64,000 bases of DNA from Apostichopus parvimensis (taxonomy: Eukaryota > Echinodermata > Holothuroidea > Aspidochirotida > Stichopodidae). The DNA lies in contig KN886351.1 of the NCBI GenBank assembly GCA_000934455.1, positions 2,559 to 66,558 of the forward strand, written 5' to 3'. Below are positions 13,801-28,800 of this stretch, one piece after another; within the stretch, counting starts at the first letter, position 1; each line of letters starts with the position of its first letter. The translations under genes and the position numbers were made by a program. The notes under the pieces were generated by a model. The model saw only the letters and a program-made list of their open reading frames with translations. It made no database searches and was not told the origin of the DNA.

Positions 13801-16800
13801 ATATGTCATATTTTAGCAATTTTTGATATGTCATATGTCATATGATATGTCAATTTATGATATGTCATATTTTATGATATGTCATATTTTAGCAAATATT
13901 GTATAAACTGAGAATTCTATTTCTTAGGTGATGATAAAACGATTACCCACCCTCTTCGAGTTTGGCCATAACTTGCGACGAGATGCTGAGAAAGGTCACG
14001 AGTTGGTCAGAGTTCAAAGGTTGACTATCGATGCCCTTCAGGTCAAGGTGATCCTCTGTGACCTGAGAAGAAGAAGAGAATACAATAATATAGGGAATGT
14101 AAACTAAAACAGCAACAATATGAAGGTGAAAGGCAAATTACAACAATTTAGATAAATGCTTCTTAATACATGGAGCATACTCCCCACTGTAGGCAAAACC
14201 AAAAAAGATAAACCAAACAACATAAGATATTTAAATAAAGCAAAGGAATTTTTGCATATAATTTGGTTTTGAACCAGTTACCTCAGAATAACAAGTCCAG
14301 TGCTCTTAGTTGGAGACATTCCGATATAGCGACTTCTCCTTTGACGGTAGGGTGGGGGAGGGGGGGGTAGGGGTAGGCGATGGAGCCAATCAGAAGCTAC
14401 ATTATCAGAATGAAAAGAGGGGGTTTCCAGCCAGAGAAAAAACTTCCTCCTTTATGCACTTTGATTAAAATCTTATTTCTGGGAATTTTACTACTTTAAA
14501 CAAAACATTGTCTACGTATGTGACACTTGGGTATTATCTCACATGTTTGGTCTTCCTTGTTTTGCCATCAACAATGTAGACCTGACCATTCTGTAGAAAG
14601 TGTTTCAGAACCATGACATCATTATCGTCGTGGTTACCATCATGATAGACCGCTTGGCTGCCATGACCAAATACCTGCAATGCCAAAAATATAAAAATAA
14701 TTAAAATAATATTTCTCATATAATTCTTTCAGGTTCTTTAAGAAAGGACAACTCTTCATTTATTAGTTTAATAAAATTGGAGAAAAATACATTCTGCTGG
14801 AATTCATAAGAAAATTTGTTCTCTTTGGTAACATTTTATGTCTTAAAGAAAAAGAAAGACTTTTACCTCAGGAAAGCCAGCAACTGTGAACAAGGTGAAT
14901 ATGGTGGGAAGCTGACAATGATCAGGCAGCCGACTGAAACTACTGTTGAGGACCTCAGCGACCGGCGCCTGCCAAGCCGGTCTTGTAGACAACTGCATTA
15001 ACAGGTGTGGAAGTAGTGCAGCCCATTCTAAATGACATCTATGCAGACAACAGAGGATGAGACAAAGAAAAAAAACCGAGACTTAGAATCTTTGAAAAGC
15101 TTTTTGAGTTTGGTCACCAAAAACAATTTACAATTTATGAAACTAGGACCCTCTCATGCAGTTTATTATCAACAAAATGTTACTTGGCAAGTTATTACTT
15201 AAAACTTTGGTGATATAAATCACAAGCAAAGAAAAACACTGGATATTTCCAACAAAATTCCCTTTTCTTCTTCTAGCCTAGCCTAGCCAATCTAGCCTAG
15301 CCAATATATCAAAGCAATATTGATCAATGGTAAAATATTCTTTTATAACCTATCACTCAATAGAGGCTCCGTATGGGTTATGGAAACTAACTATGAGTTT
15401 TACAAACCAATCTTGGAAAACAAAGAAAGGATTCGGTTTAACGTGATCAGAGTGGGTCAATTCCTGTACTCAGCCAATGAGCTAATCTGTGTCCTACGAA
15501 CTGTGACTGATACTGAGCCCAGATGCAGATGGGCATGGTTAGCTTTGTCCAAGCCTCTGTGAAATACACAGGGGGTGGGGGGGAGGGGTGAACCAAAACT
15601 GATTTTGAGAGCCACAGATATATAAGTTCAAGTTATCACAACACCAAAGGATGTACTGACTGCCATGATAAAAACCAAAACCCAGATATATTACACTGTA
15701 TGAGAACAAAATGCACACTTATCCATCTGTGGTGTTGAAATATCCAGACAATTAGGTTTTTTGTACAAACTCACCAACCTTTCAGTTGATTTATGGTTGG
15801 ATAACAATATTGCTCTGATATTATAGGGTCTCACAGGTCGCATTGTCAGGGTCTTAAAAACCCTTGCCTGGGGACGCTGAAAATCTGTGTACAGGACCGC
15901 ACTAAGCACAGTTGTGTATAGTGTATCTACTCACTTCTCAAGGCAGGAAGCACCAAACGAACATATAAACAGAACCGTCTTTGTTCCATCTACATCCTCC
16001 TTCGTCGCTAACGTCCCCTCCCCAGCCTCTCCATCTCTCGCCTCTCCATCTCCTGCCTCTCCATCTCCCGCCTCTCCATCTCCCGCCTCTCCATCTCCTG
16101 CCTCATCATCATCTCTCTTATTTTTCTCCTCCGATTGAGAGAGACACTCGTCTGCAAACTGAGGAGACATAATCGAGCCATCGGAAAGAGTGATATTGAA
16201 TATTCATTTTCTCGAACATACAGGTATTTGTGTAGACATCAGTACAAGAACTTACAAGATATATTAAACAATAAAAAGAGGTAAAGAGCAAAATAAAGTC
16301 GTTATCAATTTCTGCTAAAACTAGATGACAGCGATACTCTTGATGAAAGAGAAACAAAATATTCTGAAAGAAGTTAGAAAAGTCTCCTGCACTCTTGCAG
16401 AGGACAGTAATATTGATATTACTCCTACATATAAGGCTGTAGTCTTGAGCACGTTTACATCACAAGGTCATCAGTGTGTAAATTTGTGATATCTTTCTTC
16501 ATTGAAGATACTGTTTAGTTGTCTTTTCAAGGGTGATATTTTAAAACATAATTGCTAGATTTTAACATTAAAATGGATTAAGCATTGTTTATGGTAACAA
16601 CAATACCTATCATTATGTTTAAGAGAAAATATGATCAGATAAAAAAACAATCTAATGTTTTTTCTTCATTTTCATCACAAAACATCACATAAAGGTAAAG
16701 TTAATGGTTACATAATTTTTAAAAAAACAAAGGAATATACAAAAATTTGCATAATTTCCTACTATTTGAGTATAAATAAAACAATTTTAATTGCAAAGTA

Positions 16801-19800
16801 GCAAATCTAAGATCTATGCTGATTATTATATAATGGTCTGTCAAGTACAAAAAAAATCACATTTTACCTTTGGTGATTCCCAGCCAAGGAGTTTACCAAT
16901 CAGTCCTACAGCCAGGTGTTGAGTGGGTACGTATTGACCGGTTGTCTCCCTATGAAAAGATACATCAGTACATTACCAATGAAACAAAGAGATATTGTAT
17001 TTATTGACAAAGATCTCGCTGAGGAACTTTTGTTACCCCAAAAAACAATATTCGTCTTTTGTCACAGATTGTTATTTAGTCACAGATGTTGAGACACTAA
17101 TCTCTTTAATGCAAGCTGGGAGCATGTTATATCCATATATAGTGCTTCTCACATGGTTTGTTGATTAATTGACCTAATTGACCTAAAACAGCAAACCATA
17201 AACAGTCAAAATATTGCATACAACAAGAGTGGATATGAGGTGCTACATCAGAGAGAAATTGATGGTAAAACATAACAAGTACAGCAAAGACAACATTTTG
17301 GGAGCTTTGGGATGGAAAAAGTCACAAGAAGTTGTTTTCAAGCCAATGCTTTTAGTAGATATCACTTACAAACTGATCAATATTTTGTAGCTCTGTAACC
17401 ACAGATCCTTGTACATCTCTGCTCAATTATGCAGATAGCAATTTAAGATATCCCACTATCGAGAGATGGGGGAGGGGGATAGGAAGGAGAATTGGTTGGT
17501 TGGGAACCTATAAATCAAAGTCACTTTTCAGTGCTGAATTATTATAATATAAAACAAAACTTTCAATGATGAATTAACTGCTTTACCTGGCAAACCTGAA
17601 GAGAAGTGGGAGTAGTTTTTCCAGTTTTAGCATTTTTGTCAGACAGACCTCGTGTGCTGTGTCCTGTGGGATCAGGGCCGCAAACAGCCCCAGTAATTTC
17701 TCGAGGGTCTTCTCTGTGAACACCTTCTCTTGCGATGTGCTGGCACCAGATGAAGAATTGTCGAGTTCTGGTTGGGAAAAAAAGAAAAAAAGAGGGGAAC
17801 TGAACCGTCTGCTATCTTAACAATTTGGGCCTAAACTCTCGTTTCCAAAACTATTTTTTCCTTGTGGACCCTTAGATAAACTGCGACCTGTGAATTCCGA
17901 AGGTCTTAAATTAAGCAGTGTGTACTCCCTGGTGATTGACGATATGACTGTACAATGACTGATTTGATTGCAATTCATGACATGTTTAACTGACAGTCAA
18001 TACACAGCTGCAAACACATATTAATCAAGATTTGGGAAACATTGAACATGCAAAAGGGAGGTAGTTTTGCTGTCAGACTCCATTGGAAAACATTTTGAAC
18101 TGATAAACTTTTTCTTGTTTCTGCTTCCTGGTGTGTGGGGGGGGGGGGATCTTGACCCACACTTTGGGGAAATCAGGGATATAAATTAAGAAATGATACC
18201 AGCTTCCACACGTGGATTTATCAAAGTAGTAATACCCAGTCGCTCACTAGATGCGAGAGGCTTTCTTAAGACTATATACGTACGTGATATTGTCTGCAAG
18301 TTGGATAGAATCAAGTCCACACAGGTCTGTAACATGGATGCTGCCGATGGTTCCGAAGCTGTGAGAAACAAAAGGAAGAAAGTGCAGTGTGTATGTATAA
18401 CCACTAACAAAGGGAGAAAGTGCAGTGAGTATGTATAACCAATAACGAAGGGAGAAAGTGCAGTGAGTATGTATAACCACTAACAAAGGGAGAAAGTGCA
18501 GTGTGTATGTATAACCACTAACAAAGGGAGAAAGTGCTGAGCGTATGTATAACCGTTTACATGCATAAAAATCATTGTTTGTAAAGTCATGCAAAAATTA
18601 CAAGGAAACAGTGAAATCTGTATCAACAGGCAGGAAAATAATGGATTATGAGAAAGGACTGAATAAATATGAAATATAGAAAGCGCCCAGCTGCTATATG
18701 TAAACAAAACATGTTTCTGTTCTTTTAACAATTCTTTTAAGATTTCTTTTTCAGCTTTTTCACTTCACACCAACTCTAGGAAATCAATATTTTGTCAAGT
18801 ATTCTAAATATTACATAACAAAATAAAAATGAAAAAAAGAAAATACAATTGAAAAGCACAGAAGGTATAAGTGTTCACACCAGAGCTGTGGTCCAGTCCA
18901 ATCTGAGCCAATACCAGAGTGAAGAGGACTCGAATCCTCCAGTCCTGGTGAGAATACTGCTTTGCTATAAAGCTAACCTGATGGAACAAATACTTAATTT
19001 AATCAGGAACAATAGAAGACATTCCACGTAATAACGTCACCTTCGAGATAATAATGACTCACCGTTTTTGCTCTCATGACAAGCTGCTTTGGACATTGAC
19101 AACGTTAATGATGAAAACAAGAGCCAGGAATGAAGTTGATTGTAGGCTTGAGGCTGGCTTTTAGACTGGTTAGCTGTATCGTAGACAGTAAAAACAAGAT
19201 TTGACGGGTGGGATAGAGAGAGGTGATGGGGTGGGGGGAGGTGGGGGAGGAAATATGGGAGGGGCAGAAATGGTATTAGACGATATAGATTACTTCATAA
19301 TTTTTACAATAATATAATATGATCATTATAATGTAATTTTATTTTTTTTTATGTCAATATGTCAAGAAAAAGAAATTATTGTAAAATACACAAAATGGCT
19401 AGTATTTGATGATAGCTTGTCACTTTTGGGGTTTGATTTGATTTGATTTATTTGATTTTCCACAGATAATAAATATATACATGTGGAGGGAAGTCCTCTG
19501 AAAAGCCAATTCAGGCTTAACAAGGTAAAGGACTCCCAAGAAAGAAAGAAAAAAAAATACATATATACATAACTGAAAATACAATTAATGTCTTAATAAG
19601 GAATAATTAATAACATACAATATGATTATTCTTTCTTCTTATAGCTCTGCATTGTCGGTATTAAGACGAATAAAATTTATACTTTTTTGACACCTTCAGA
19701 ATTGCTCTGAAACAAAGTATAAAGCTAATACCATATGGCAGAACAACATTTGTACCATGTTACCGGCCAAAATAAGATGGTTTCATAATTCAAATCAAGT

Positions 19801-22800
19801 TCATATATTTCATCACATGATTCTATACATTTAGTATCACAATACTTGATATACGAAGTATACCCTCTCTTAAAGGTGGCATACTAGTGTTATCATGGTT
19901 TTCACACAGACCCATCACAGGTAATAACATCAGATATTTACAATGAGGAATGTGTAACGTACCAACAGTCATCGGAATGGGCGTTACTACATGATGGTCC
20001 TTGTGTCTTTGGGAAAGAAGAAGGAAAAATAATAATTCTAATTAGACAGGTTAACACATGAAACATATGTCGATTGTGGGCCTCTAATTTAACAAATCTC
20101 AACAACAACAAAAACAATGGGGAAGGGAAACAGTGTCGTTATAACTCATTATGATTATTATTATTTACCAGATTTATATAGCGCTCTTTTCATGCTTAAG
20201 CATGTTCAAGGGTGCTGTACAATGACAACAAAATGACAAAACCCTTCAAATATGAATATGAAAATTAAAATTGACGCAGCTTAAATATTAATATAAAAAA
20301 TATATATATATACGAAGGAATAATTTTTAAAAACAATATAGATTTACAGTAAAATTCCTAAAAAGAAAAAGTTAGTTTAAAGTAATTTTAAGTAACAAAA
20401 TGACAAAACCCCTTACAATATGAATCATCATAACTAGTAGGTCACTAATTTGCATAAATCTTAAAAAGAAACAAATTTTACTAAAAGGGCCACAACAATG
20501 AATGAAAATGTGAAAGGTAACAACACATCAAGCTTTGTTAAAGGTCTTTTTCACCAAAAGGTGGTAATTACCCTCCCTTTCTCCCCCCCCCCCCACTACC
20601 AATCAATTCCTTTTCCATGCCTATCCATTCTAAACAACAAGTTAGCATATCATAACTTCAATCTAAGTTGACAAGCAATTTCCTACTCAATGTGAAACTA
20701 TTCTAATCAAATTGTACATAAAGTGACTTTATGGAATTAAAAACTTAAGTTCCTTACCTAGCAGGATAGCTCATTGTATGTTGGCAGCCATTACAGAGAT
20801 CAAAATATTTCAATCAATTTGTACAAAGTGACTTTATAGAATTTACACTGAGTTCCTTACCTATCAGGATAGCTCTTCGTATGGTGGCAGCCGTAACAGA
20901 GATCAAAATCACTGCAGACGTCGCAATGCATCCTGGTACCAACAATAAGTGCATGGCAGCCATCACATTTAAACCTGATAAGATGGGGAAAAATAAATAA
21001 AAATAAAACACATCAAATGAACACCAAAACAAAATAAGCTTGATAATACCTGAATACCAGAGAGTCAAAATCAATAAGCAGTGAGGTTTTAACGATAATT
21101 AAATTTATTAGAAGGAAAACCAATATCTTCTGGTTTGTTTGTGTGTTTGTTACTATAGTAACAATCTGCATTTTTGTGCTCAAATTGGAGAGCTAAATAG
21201 CTAAATCACTGTCAAGATTGTACTTATTAGGAACTTGGTTGGAACTAGGTAAAAAGTCTTTTTTTTCTTCTTAAGTTTTTGTATTACACCTCTTTCTATT
21301 ATTCCTCCTTCTTCCCTCTCCTGTTCTAAGACAGATATAAAGAGCAGACATGAAAAGGTAAATATGGATATATTGTAACCCTCTATGTAAAGCATAGAAC
21401 CACATAACTACGCAGTTAGAAACTTACTTCAAATGAACCAGAGGGTGCTCATCTGTATGTTGATCTACTTTAAGTCCACCTGAGAGAAAGAGACAAAGGG
21501 AAAGATACAAACGAAGGCTACTTTAGTAGTGAACAATGGTTCTTATTAAAAATACAAAAAATACAAACAACTCAATATAAATACACACAAATACAAACAA
21601 ATATAAATATAAGTAACAAGCTACTTTAGTAAAAAAGCTACCTCGTATTGTAACATAGTAAAATTGTAGCATAGTAACAAAATTTATAGTAACACAGCAT
21701 TTAAGAACTGACTTTATAGTCATAGTAACAATAAAATCTTAGTATCACATACTATCTTAATAATGTGCAATGATCTTTCATACTCAAACTCTTAGTGACA
21801 AGCTATTCCCTACAGTTTTGCTGTTTCATCTATGGAAAAATGTACAATTTTATGAACCCAGGATACAGTAGAACATCCTGTTGTAAACAGAGTAGTATAC
21901 AGCTTAGGACGAAACCCTAATGCATTCATTTAGATTTACCTGGGAAACAGGAACAGCAGAAGTCTATGTCCTCACACACCAGACACCGATATCGTGTTCC
22001 AATGATAGCTGCGTGGCAACCGTCACATTGGATGTTCACGTTCAACAGCTCGTAGAATCTTGCGACGAACAGGTGCATCGCCTTTAACGTAGAAAGGAGG
22101 CGGGTTAAAAAACAACTTCAAAAGCGGACCAGAAAAGAGCAAAGAAATATTTTGCTCTAAAAGAAACTCTGTGCTTTTATCAAATGATCCGTCCAGCCGT
22201 TTAATAGTTAATGGTGATCCCTATTGTAGCCGCAGTTCCTTGCATACTGTGTATTAGGCGTCGGACTCGTGATCCAAGGATTGCTGGTTCGACTCCTGCC
22301 TAGTTCACTATGTTGTGTCCTTGGGCAAGATGCTTTATCTCAATTGCCTCTCTCCACCCAAAGGTTAAATGGGTACCTGTGAGGTAACTTGTCATTGGGC
22401 GCAGTATATAACTGCAGCCGTCTGGAGGGATTGTCTCTGGGACAGGTTATCATTGACCAGGGGTAACATATCATTTGTAAAGCACTTTGAGACCTACTGC
22501 TGGTATAAAGCGCTATATAAAAGTGGAATATTATTATTATTAACCAGGGATCACACTTCAATTACGATTGATTTTGATTAATTTTGATTGAGATAGAACA
22601 GAGAATGAGTCAGGGGAAGAGATTTCAAGAGAAATTGTGGCTTTTTGTGTGTAAATTAACAAAACAGTGGAATTACTGACTATGAAAATTATCAACAAAT
22701 TTGAAGAAAGCAAAGATATTAATTTTCAGCATACTTGAAGTCATGGTAATGATTAATAGTCATTTATGATTTCCGAAAGAAATATTATCAGTTTTGAACT

Positions 22801-25800
22801 AACGGAAAACATGCACATGCTCTACTTGCTGTGGAAGAAATGCACTAACATTTAGCAAGTAAGATAGCCTAAACTTTTTACGACTTTTTCTTTACCCTGC
22901 GATGACCATCCATACTTTCCAGTCCGCATTAGAAATAGCCTTGAATTTAAGAGGCCTGCTTGCTTTGTACAATGACTTACCCACCCTTCTGCCAGTTGGA
23001 GAGTAATACACCGAGAAATTGGAAGCCTAGCTGTTTGTGTGTGTGCCTTATACATACATAGGTTCATATCCTAATTCTTCCAGTTAATAGCAATTACATA
23101 AGCATGGAATATGGGTTAAACATTAAATTCCTCCTATTAATACACTTACCCTCCTTTCTTCAAATGTAGCTGTTTGATTGATGTTGTCATACCAAGTCTT
23201 AAAGTTAGGTTCCTCCAGGCAGTGCTTCAACCACTCTTGGCACTGTTGGTATACCTGAAGCTGTTTCTCCGGGCTGATATCATTCTGCTCGACACTTGTG
23301 ATGCCCACAGCATCCGGGGCTACGGAACAACGATAAAGAACCTTATTTTATTTTTTTTATTTTTCCTTTTTGCATTGGCATGAGGTCTTCGGCAATTACT
23401 CAGACTTTCCATCGACACTGTAATCTGCTACACCAACTTTCAAGATAGAAAAACCAGTTCAACTTAAGAAAATCATCAATATTGCCCCAAAATATTAGTC
23501 TGCTAAAGTTAGATGAAAATGAAGAAAATAAAAATTCCTGCAGTCCCAGCAAGAAGCAGTCAGTCAGCAATCAGTTGTAATAACTCCCAGTCAACTTCAC
23601 TTCTGTTATACATACCACACTGGTCATTCCTCAAATAAACACACTTCTCATACCTCCAAACCTACACATAGAAACCCCCCCTTCCACCCCTCCCCCTGGA
23701 TAAAAGAGAAGCATACTGTTTCTCCTCTCCCCATTTGTGAAAAACAACTAACCCTCTGTTTTCAGCTCAACGTCAAACATTTACTACAAAACAATGAAAT
23801 TAAACAAGCAACAAACACACTTCACAATATTTTCAATAACAACTAAAAGATATCAAAATAAATATTAACAAATAATGAAGCTGTGCCTTACTTTTTGCGA
23901 GGTCAATCAACAACTGAGGTAGGCTGATCTTCTTCAAGAAGTCAAAATCCTCGGATTCCCATTGGTTGCTAAGGAGATGTAATATGAAACCTTTCACACA
24001 CGAGAGGGCAGCATTCGCTTTACTGTGAAGAAAGAAAAAAGGACACACTACTAACTTTTGGAGACATCAAAACAGTAAAAATACAGTGTTTTAAACCAAG
24101 TAGTCCAGCCATTTTAGTGGTACGGAAATGTGTCTTGGGCTAATAGTAGTCGCTCTTAACCGTCTGTGACATATTGAGAGTTATGTATGTAGAATCATTT
24201 AATGGAGGCCCTACAGACCACATTGTGAATCCTTGTTCTTCCCCTCATCTATGCCCCTCCCACTCTCCCACACCCCCGCCTGCTATAGACCCACCTCGTG
24301 TATCCCATACAAAAGTAAAATATCTTACTCGGTTATAGTTGTTCTCTCCCGAAAAGAGGTCAGTGCATTCACCAGCTTCATAACAAATTCGTAATATGAC
24401 TTTCTGTACTTCTCTTCCAACGAAATCCCGCAGCCGCACAAACCTTGCATGAAGTGACTGGTCGGAAAGAAGGAGGGGAAAAATACACAGTTACCATAGC
24501 AACAAGAAATTGTGAAACCTATAACCTAATCTTGGGATTATAACATGGAAAGCCATTTTGGGCGAGGTGTTATTCAGTGGCAGATATTACTTATGTTTAA
24601 ACTACTCAGTTAATCAGACAGTAGACAAAAACTGTGGGAATTCCAATTTTAGACAAAAACAAGGTTGCACGAAACACTGCGACAGGCCACGTCAGTTGGT
24701 AGATGCTATCGGAAATAGCTTTCTTTTTCAGTGATGGCCGAGAAGACCCATTACCACCCAGATTTAAATAGATATTGAGATGAGCCTATACTGTACATGT
24801 TAATCAATTGGGTACCAAAAGTCAAAAATAATACAAATGCCGATTTTTCTTTCCATTAAAAATGTACTCACCCCAAATGTATTGTGTCTTGATATTTCAA
24901 AATTAATGAATAAAATTCATAAAATTTATTAAAGATCTCAACCTACCTCGTCGGAGGATCCCTCAGGGTCAGAAACTGTTTTAGGAAGATGATGAAGGAA
25001 TCCTGAAAGATGTTTTTACTGATATCGAGGAACCGGGAGGCCAGTTCAAAGACCTCCATCCGTACTTTGGCATGGCTCTCGCGAAACTGGAGTACTTTCC
25101 TGATGCTGTGAATGGTAAGTCAAAGTATTCAAATGTTTACTATGACAACTATAACTATTAAATAATTAAATGAAATGATGGAAAACTGACTGGGAATATT
25201 TTTTCATTCTTCCTAGAATTGGATTTGAACCAATAACCAACAAGATTACAATCCTTAAGATCTACTGTCTGCACTTTTCCAAGTCCTTGATTGGTGGAAA
25301 TCCCTACACAACCATTTCTTTTATACCTTCCCAAAATGTACTTTTAAATCAATGTTCAAAATTTTCCAGACTATTGATGCTATTTAAATCAAAGTGATTG
25401 AGGGGGCAACTTTTTCAAAATATTCTCCAACATGCTCCATGAACAACTCGTGGGGTTGGGGAGGGGGGTGGAAAGGGTTAATAGGTGGAGAAAATAACAT
25501 TACTCAATGGGGGGCAGAGAAATAAAAATATTCATCAAAATCATGGAATGGATATGTATCCATATATGTTTTTATATATATATATATGTATCCATATATA
25601 TGTGTATCCATATATATGTATCCCAATATATATACATATCCATGTATGTGTATATGTATATATATGTATATCCATATATGTATATATATCCATATATGTA
25701 TATCCATATATGTATGTATGGATATGTATATCCACAGAAAATATTCTGCTGACCCTGACTGACATCCACTGTGCCAGTATCAATACCACACTAAAAGTAT

Positions 25801-28800
25801 CTTATAAAAGTATCCAAAAATTTCTTTACGAAAAAGGTCTCTACCACTTTCCTTCTTTCCAATAAAATTGACATTACCTTTCGGCTGAAAGCAACGGTGA
25901 TTTGATCATTTCAAGTACATCCTTTCTCCTCGATGCTGCCAGCTCCTTCTCACCCTTGTCAGAAGAAGATGAAATGACTCCCTAAAGTATTGCCAATGTG
26001 AGAAAAATACCAAGAAAAATATCATTTCAGTTTATTTCATAAAAAAAATTAAAAAATCAATTTATATTTGCGTGTGGGCATTGTGGTCAAGTGGTTAAGG
26101 AAGTGGACTTGTGATCTAAGGATTACAGGTTGGAGTCCTGGCCAGATCAATGCGTTGTGTCCTAGGGCAAGGCACTTTATCACCATTGCCTCTCTTCACC
26201 CAGGTGTATAAATGGGGACTTGCGTGGTGACTTGTAAATATAGTTGCGTGCGCGGGTTTGTGGCTGCACCCTATGGGAAGTCCCCTGGGGGACACGTGTG
26301 GTTGTGGTGCACTGTGGTGCCCCAGGAGAGACTGATTGAATTGTACACACTTAGGTGTGTAGGTGTGACAAGTTACCAATGACCAGGACTAAGTTGTACA
26401 CACTATGGTACACTCTTTGGGGTGTGAATAGTGTTCTAAATGCTGGTTAATAATCATAATTTACCTAACGCTCAAACCTTCAACGACTACTTCACCCCAA
26501 ATGTTAAAGTCTTCTCCCTCTGTGAGATTATTGATTGATTTATTTATTTGATATAACACTAGTACTCTGAGTCTTATATTGAGGTTGGACTGTCAACGCC
26601 TTCCACCCGCCCCACCTCTACAAGTGTGCTTTTATTAATCTTTATAAACAATAGCATGATAACATTTTGGGCCCAGAAATTGACATTTAAGACATGTAAT
26701 AAAACAAACATTACCGCCACCTGTCACGTAATTCCTGTTACGGAATTCTTTTGTGTGCAGGACTTCATGAAAAGTGATACTATTGTCTTAATTTTCTGAT
26801 TCCTTATGATTTTTTTAATTCATGTAGCAGCTGATGAAACTGACAAAAATGCTTTAGTCTGTGGTTCATTGCAAATAAATTAATTATTTGGTTACGAAAC
26901 CCTGACCATCGAGTATTACCATCTACCTGTCTGCCAAAGTTGTTTTGTTTATTTCTTTGCTTTTGTTTCAGTTAGCCTAACAAGAAAAACCTACTAGGAT
27001 AGAAGACTTAGGCCCTCATACTTTTTGATACACTTCATACAAACACAGGTCTTTTTTGCATTAGATAATATTAAGGCAGTTCTTTCGACCAGAGTTTTTC
27101 GCTCTTTGATACTTCTTTGTTATGTAAAATAACAAAAAGCAGACTTTAACCGGGTCAAGATAAGTTTTACACTTACAGCTTTAGTTTCCTGCCAACAGGG
27201 GTTCAACTCCAAAAGAAATCTGGCTTTCTTCAAGCAAGCTTGCACTATTCAAAGATACAAGAAATAAAAGAATGCATTAAGTTTATGTATATAATAAAAA
27301 ACTGTAGCTGAAAGGAATTATATAAAAAAACAAATAATTGCCCCTCTTCACCAAGTTGGGGCAACTTTTTCTGTACTGTATTTTTATGTCCCACTTCAAA
27401 GCACTTGTATTGTCAGTATGAGCAGTATGAATATCATGTTTCTATCAGGTAAAGGTTAGGAACTGTTTGTACTGTTAGTAATAGTGCTTTGAAGCATGGT
27501 ATGGGAGGACAGTATAGAGTGGTAATAGCATTAGGAAAGTTTCCCAACTGGATGCCCTCTTATATTACATGTGGTCATACAATGAAAGACTACTAGACAC
27601 ACTTTGAAAGGAAACATAAAGTGGTTAAAGTGAAGAAACAAATATCTCCACAGTTTGTTTCTTCCTCCACAGCAGCCTTGCCACTTCAGAGGACAAGAAA
27701 GTGGCTGCTACCCAGGCATCCCAAACCTATTGTCTTTGTACCACAATGGATGGATTAAAATATATCCAATGTTTAATTAAACAGTGAACATCCATTTCTT
27801 CCATGTTGGATTAATTAACTGCATAATGTTTGACTGCATTATATTTACCTGCATATTTTACCTGCATATTTATCTGCAGTTATGTTTAACTGCATAAAGG
27901 TTTGTGCTTTTAAGGAGATGGGCTATGGAGGAGTAAAGGAGAGGAATTGTAGGATATAGGGGGGGGGTAAGGATTTGGGGGAGTGGGGATAAAGAAGGAA
28001 GCATGGCACAGAAGTGACAGTAGGACAAAAACGATAGGGGTGGGAGGGGGAGGTGATGGATGAGAGGAGGGAGAGAAGAGGATGATGCGAAGGGTCAGGT
28101 AACAGGGAAGAGGAGAATTAGGGAAGAGGAGGCAGTGAATGGTCAAGATAGATGAGGGAGGTTAAGTAAGGAGGATAAAACAGCTAGTATCCAGAGGCTC
28201 ACAAAGGCAAGGGGATGAGTTAGGTAAGGGAGGTTTAAGGATAAATAATGGGCGGATTGGAGGTAGTCGATGACTGGGGGGGGGGGGGGGGGGGGGGAAG
28301 AAGAGGGTGTTTAACACATGTCAAGTCACCACAAAGATTAGCCTGTTGGACTCACCGCACCAATGTTGGGTTATTTTCCCGACAACCTCTGGAGGACGAG
28401 GATTCTCTCCTGACTGGTTCTCCATCGCCTCCTGTAGCTTAATCTGCATCTGATGGAGATTGACCTAGGTGCACAAACAAACAATCAAAGAAAGGAAGAT
28501 AAGTAGAGACCTTTGAGAAATATATATATAACATACAAGCAGAGGGGTAGGAAGCTTCCAAAACGTGGAGGGGGGGGGGAACAACATCAGAGGGGCACTT
28601 TCTCATTCCACAACCACCACTCGTTATGCTATAAACCGATATACACCAGCCATATCACTTAAATATATATGATGTGTTAGTATGCTATCAATATTATTTA
28701 TTGAGATTGTCTATTGTTAACCGTGCTACAAAAAGATAAAGGATGCCATTTTAAAAATAGCATGTACAGACTAAAAATAAATAATTAAAATAAATTATTA

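Noticed and set aside
15887-16172. Plus-strand Ser/Pro- and Leu/Pro-rich frames
   Set aside because: Antisense of exon E45 and its 15-bp coding repeat.
25485-25865. 126-codon Tyr/Ile-rich frame
   Set aside because: Made by the TATATCCA microsatellite.
27905-28300. Pro/Ser-rich minus-strand frame in the purine-rich tract
   Set aside because: Low complexity, not conserved, no splice sites in phase with E30 or E31.
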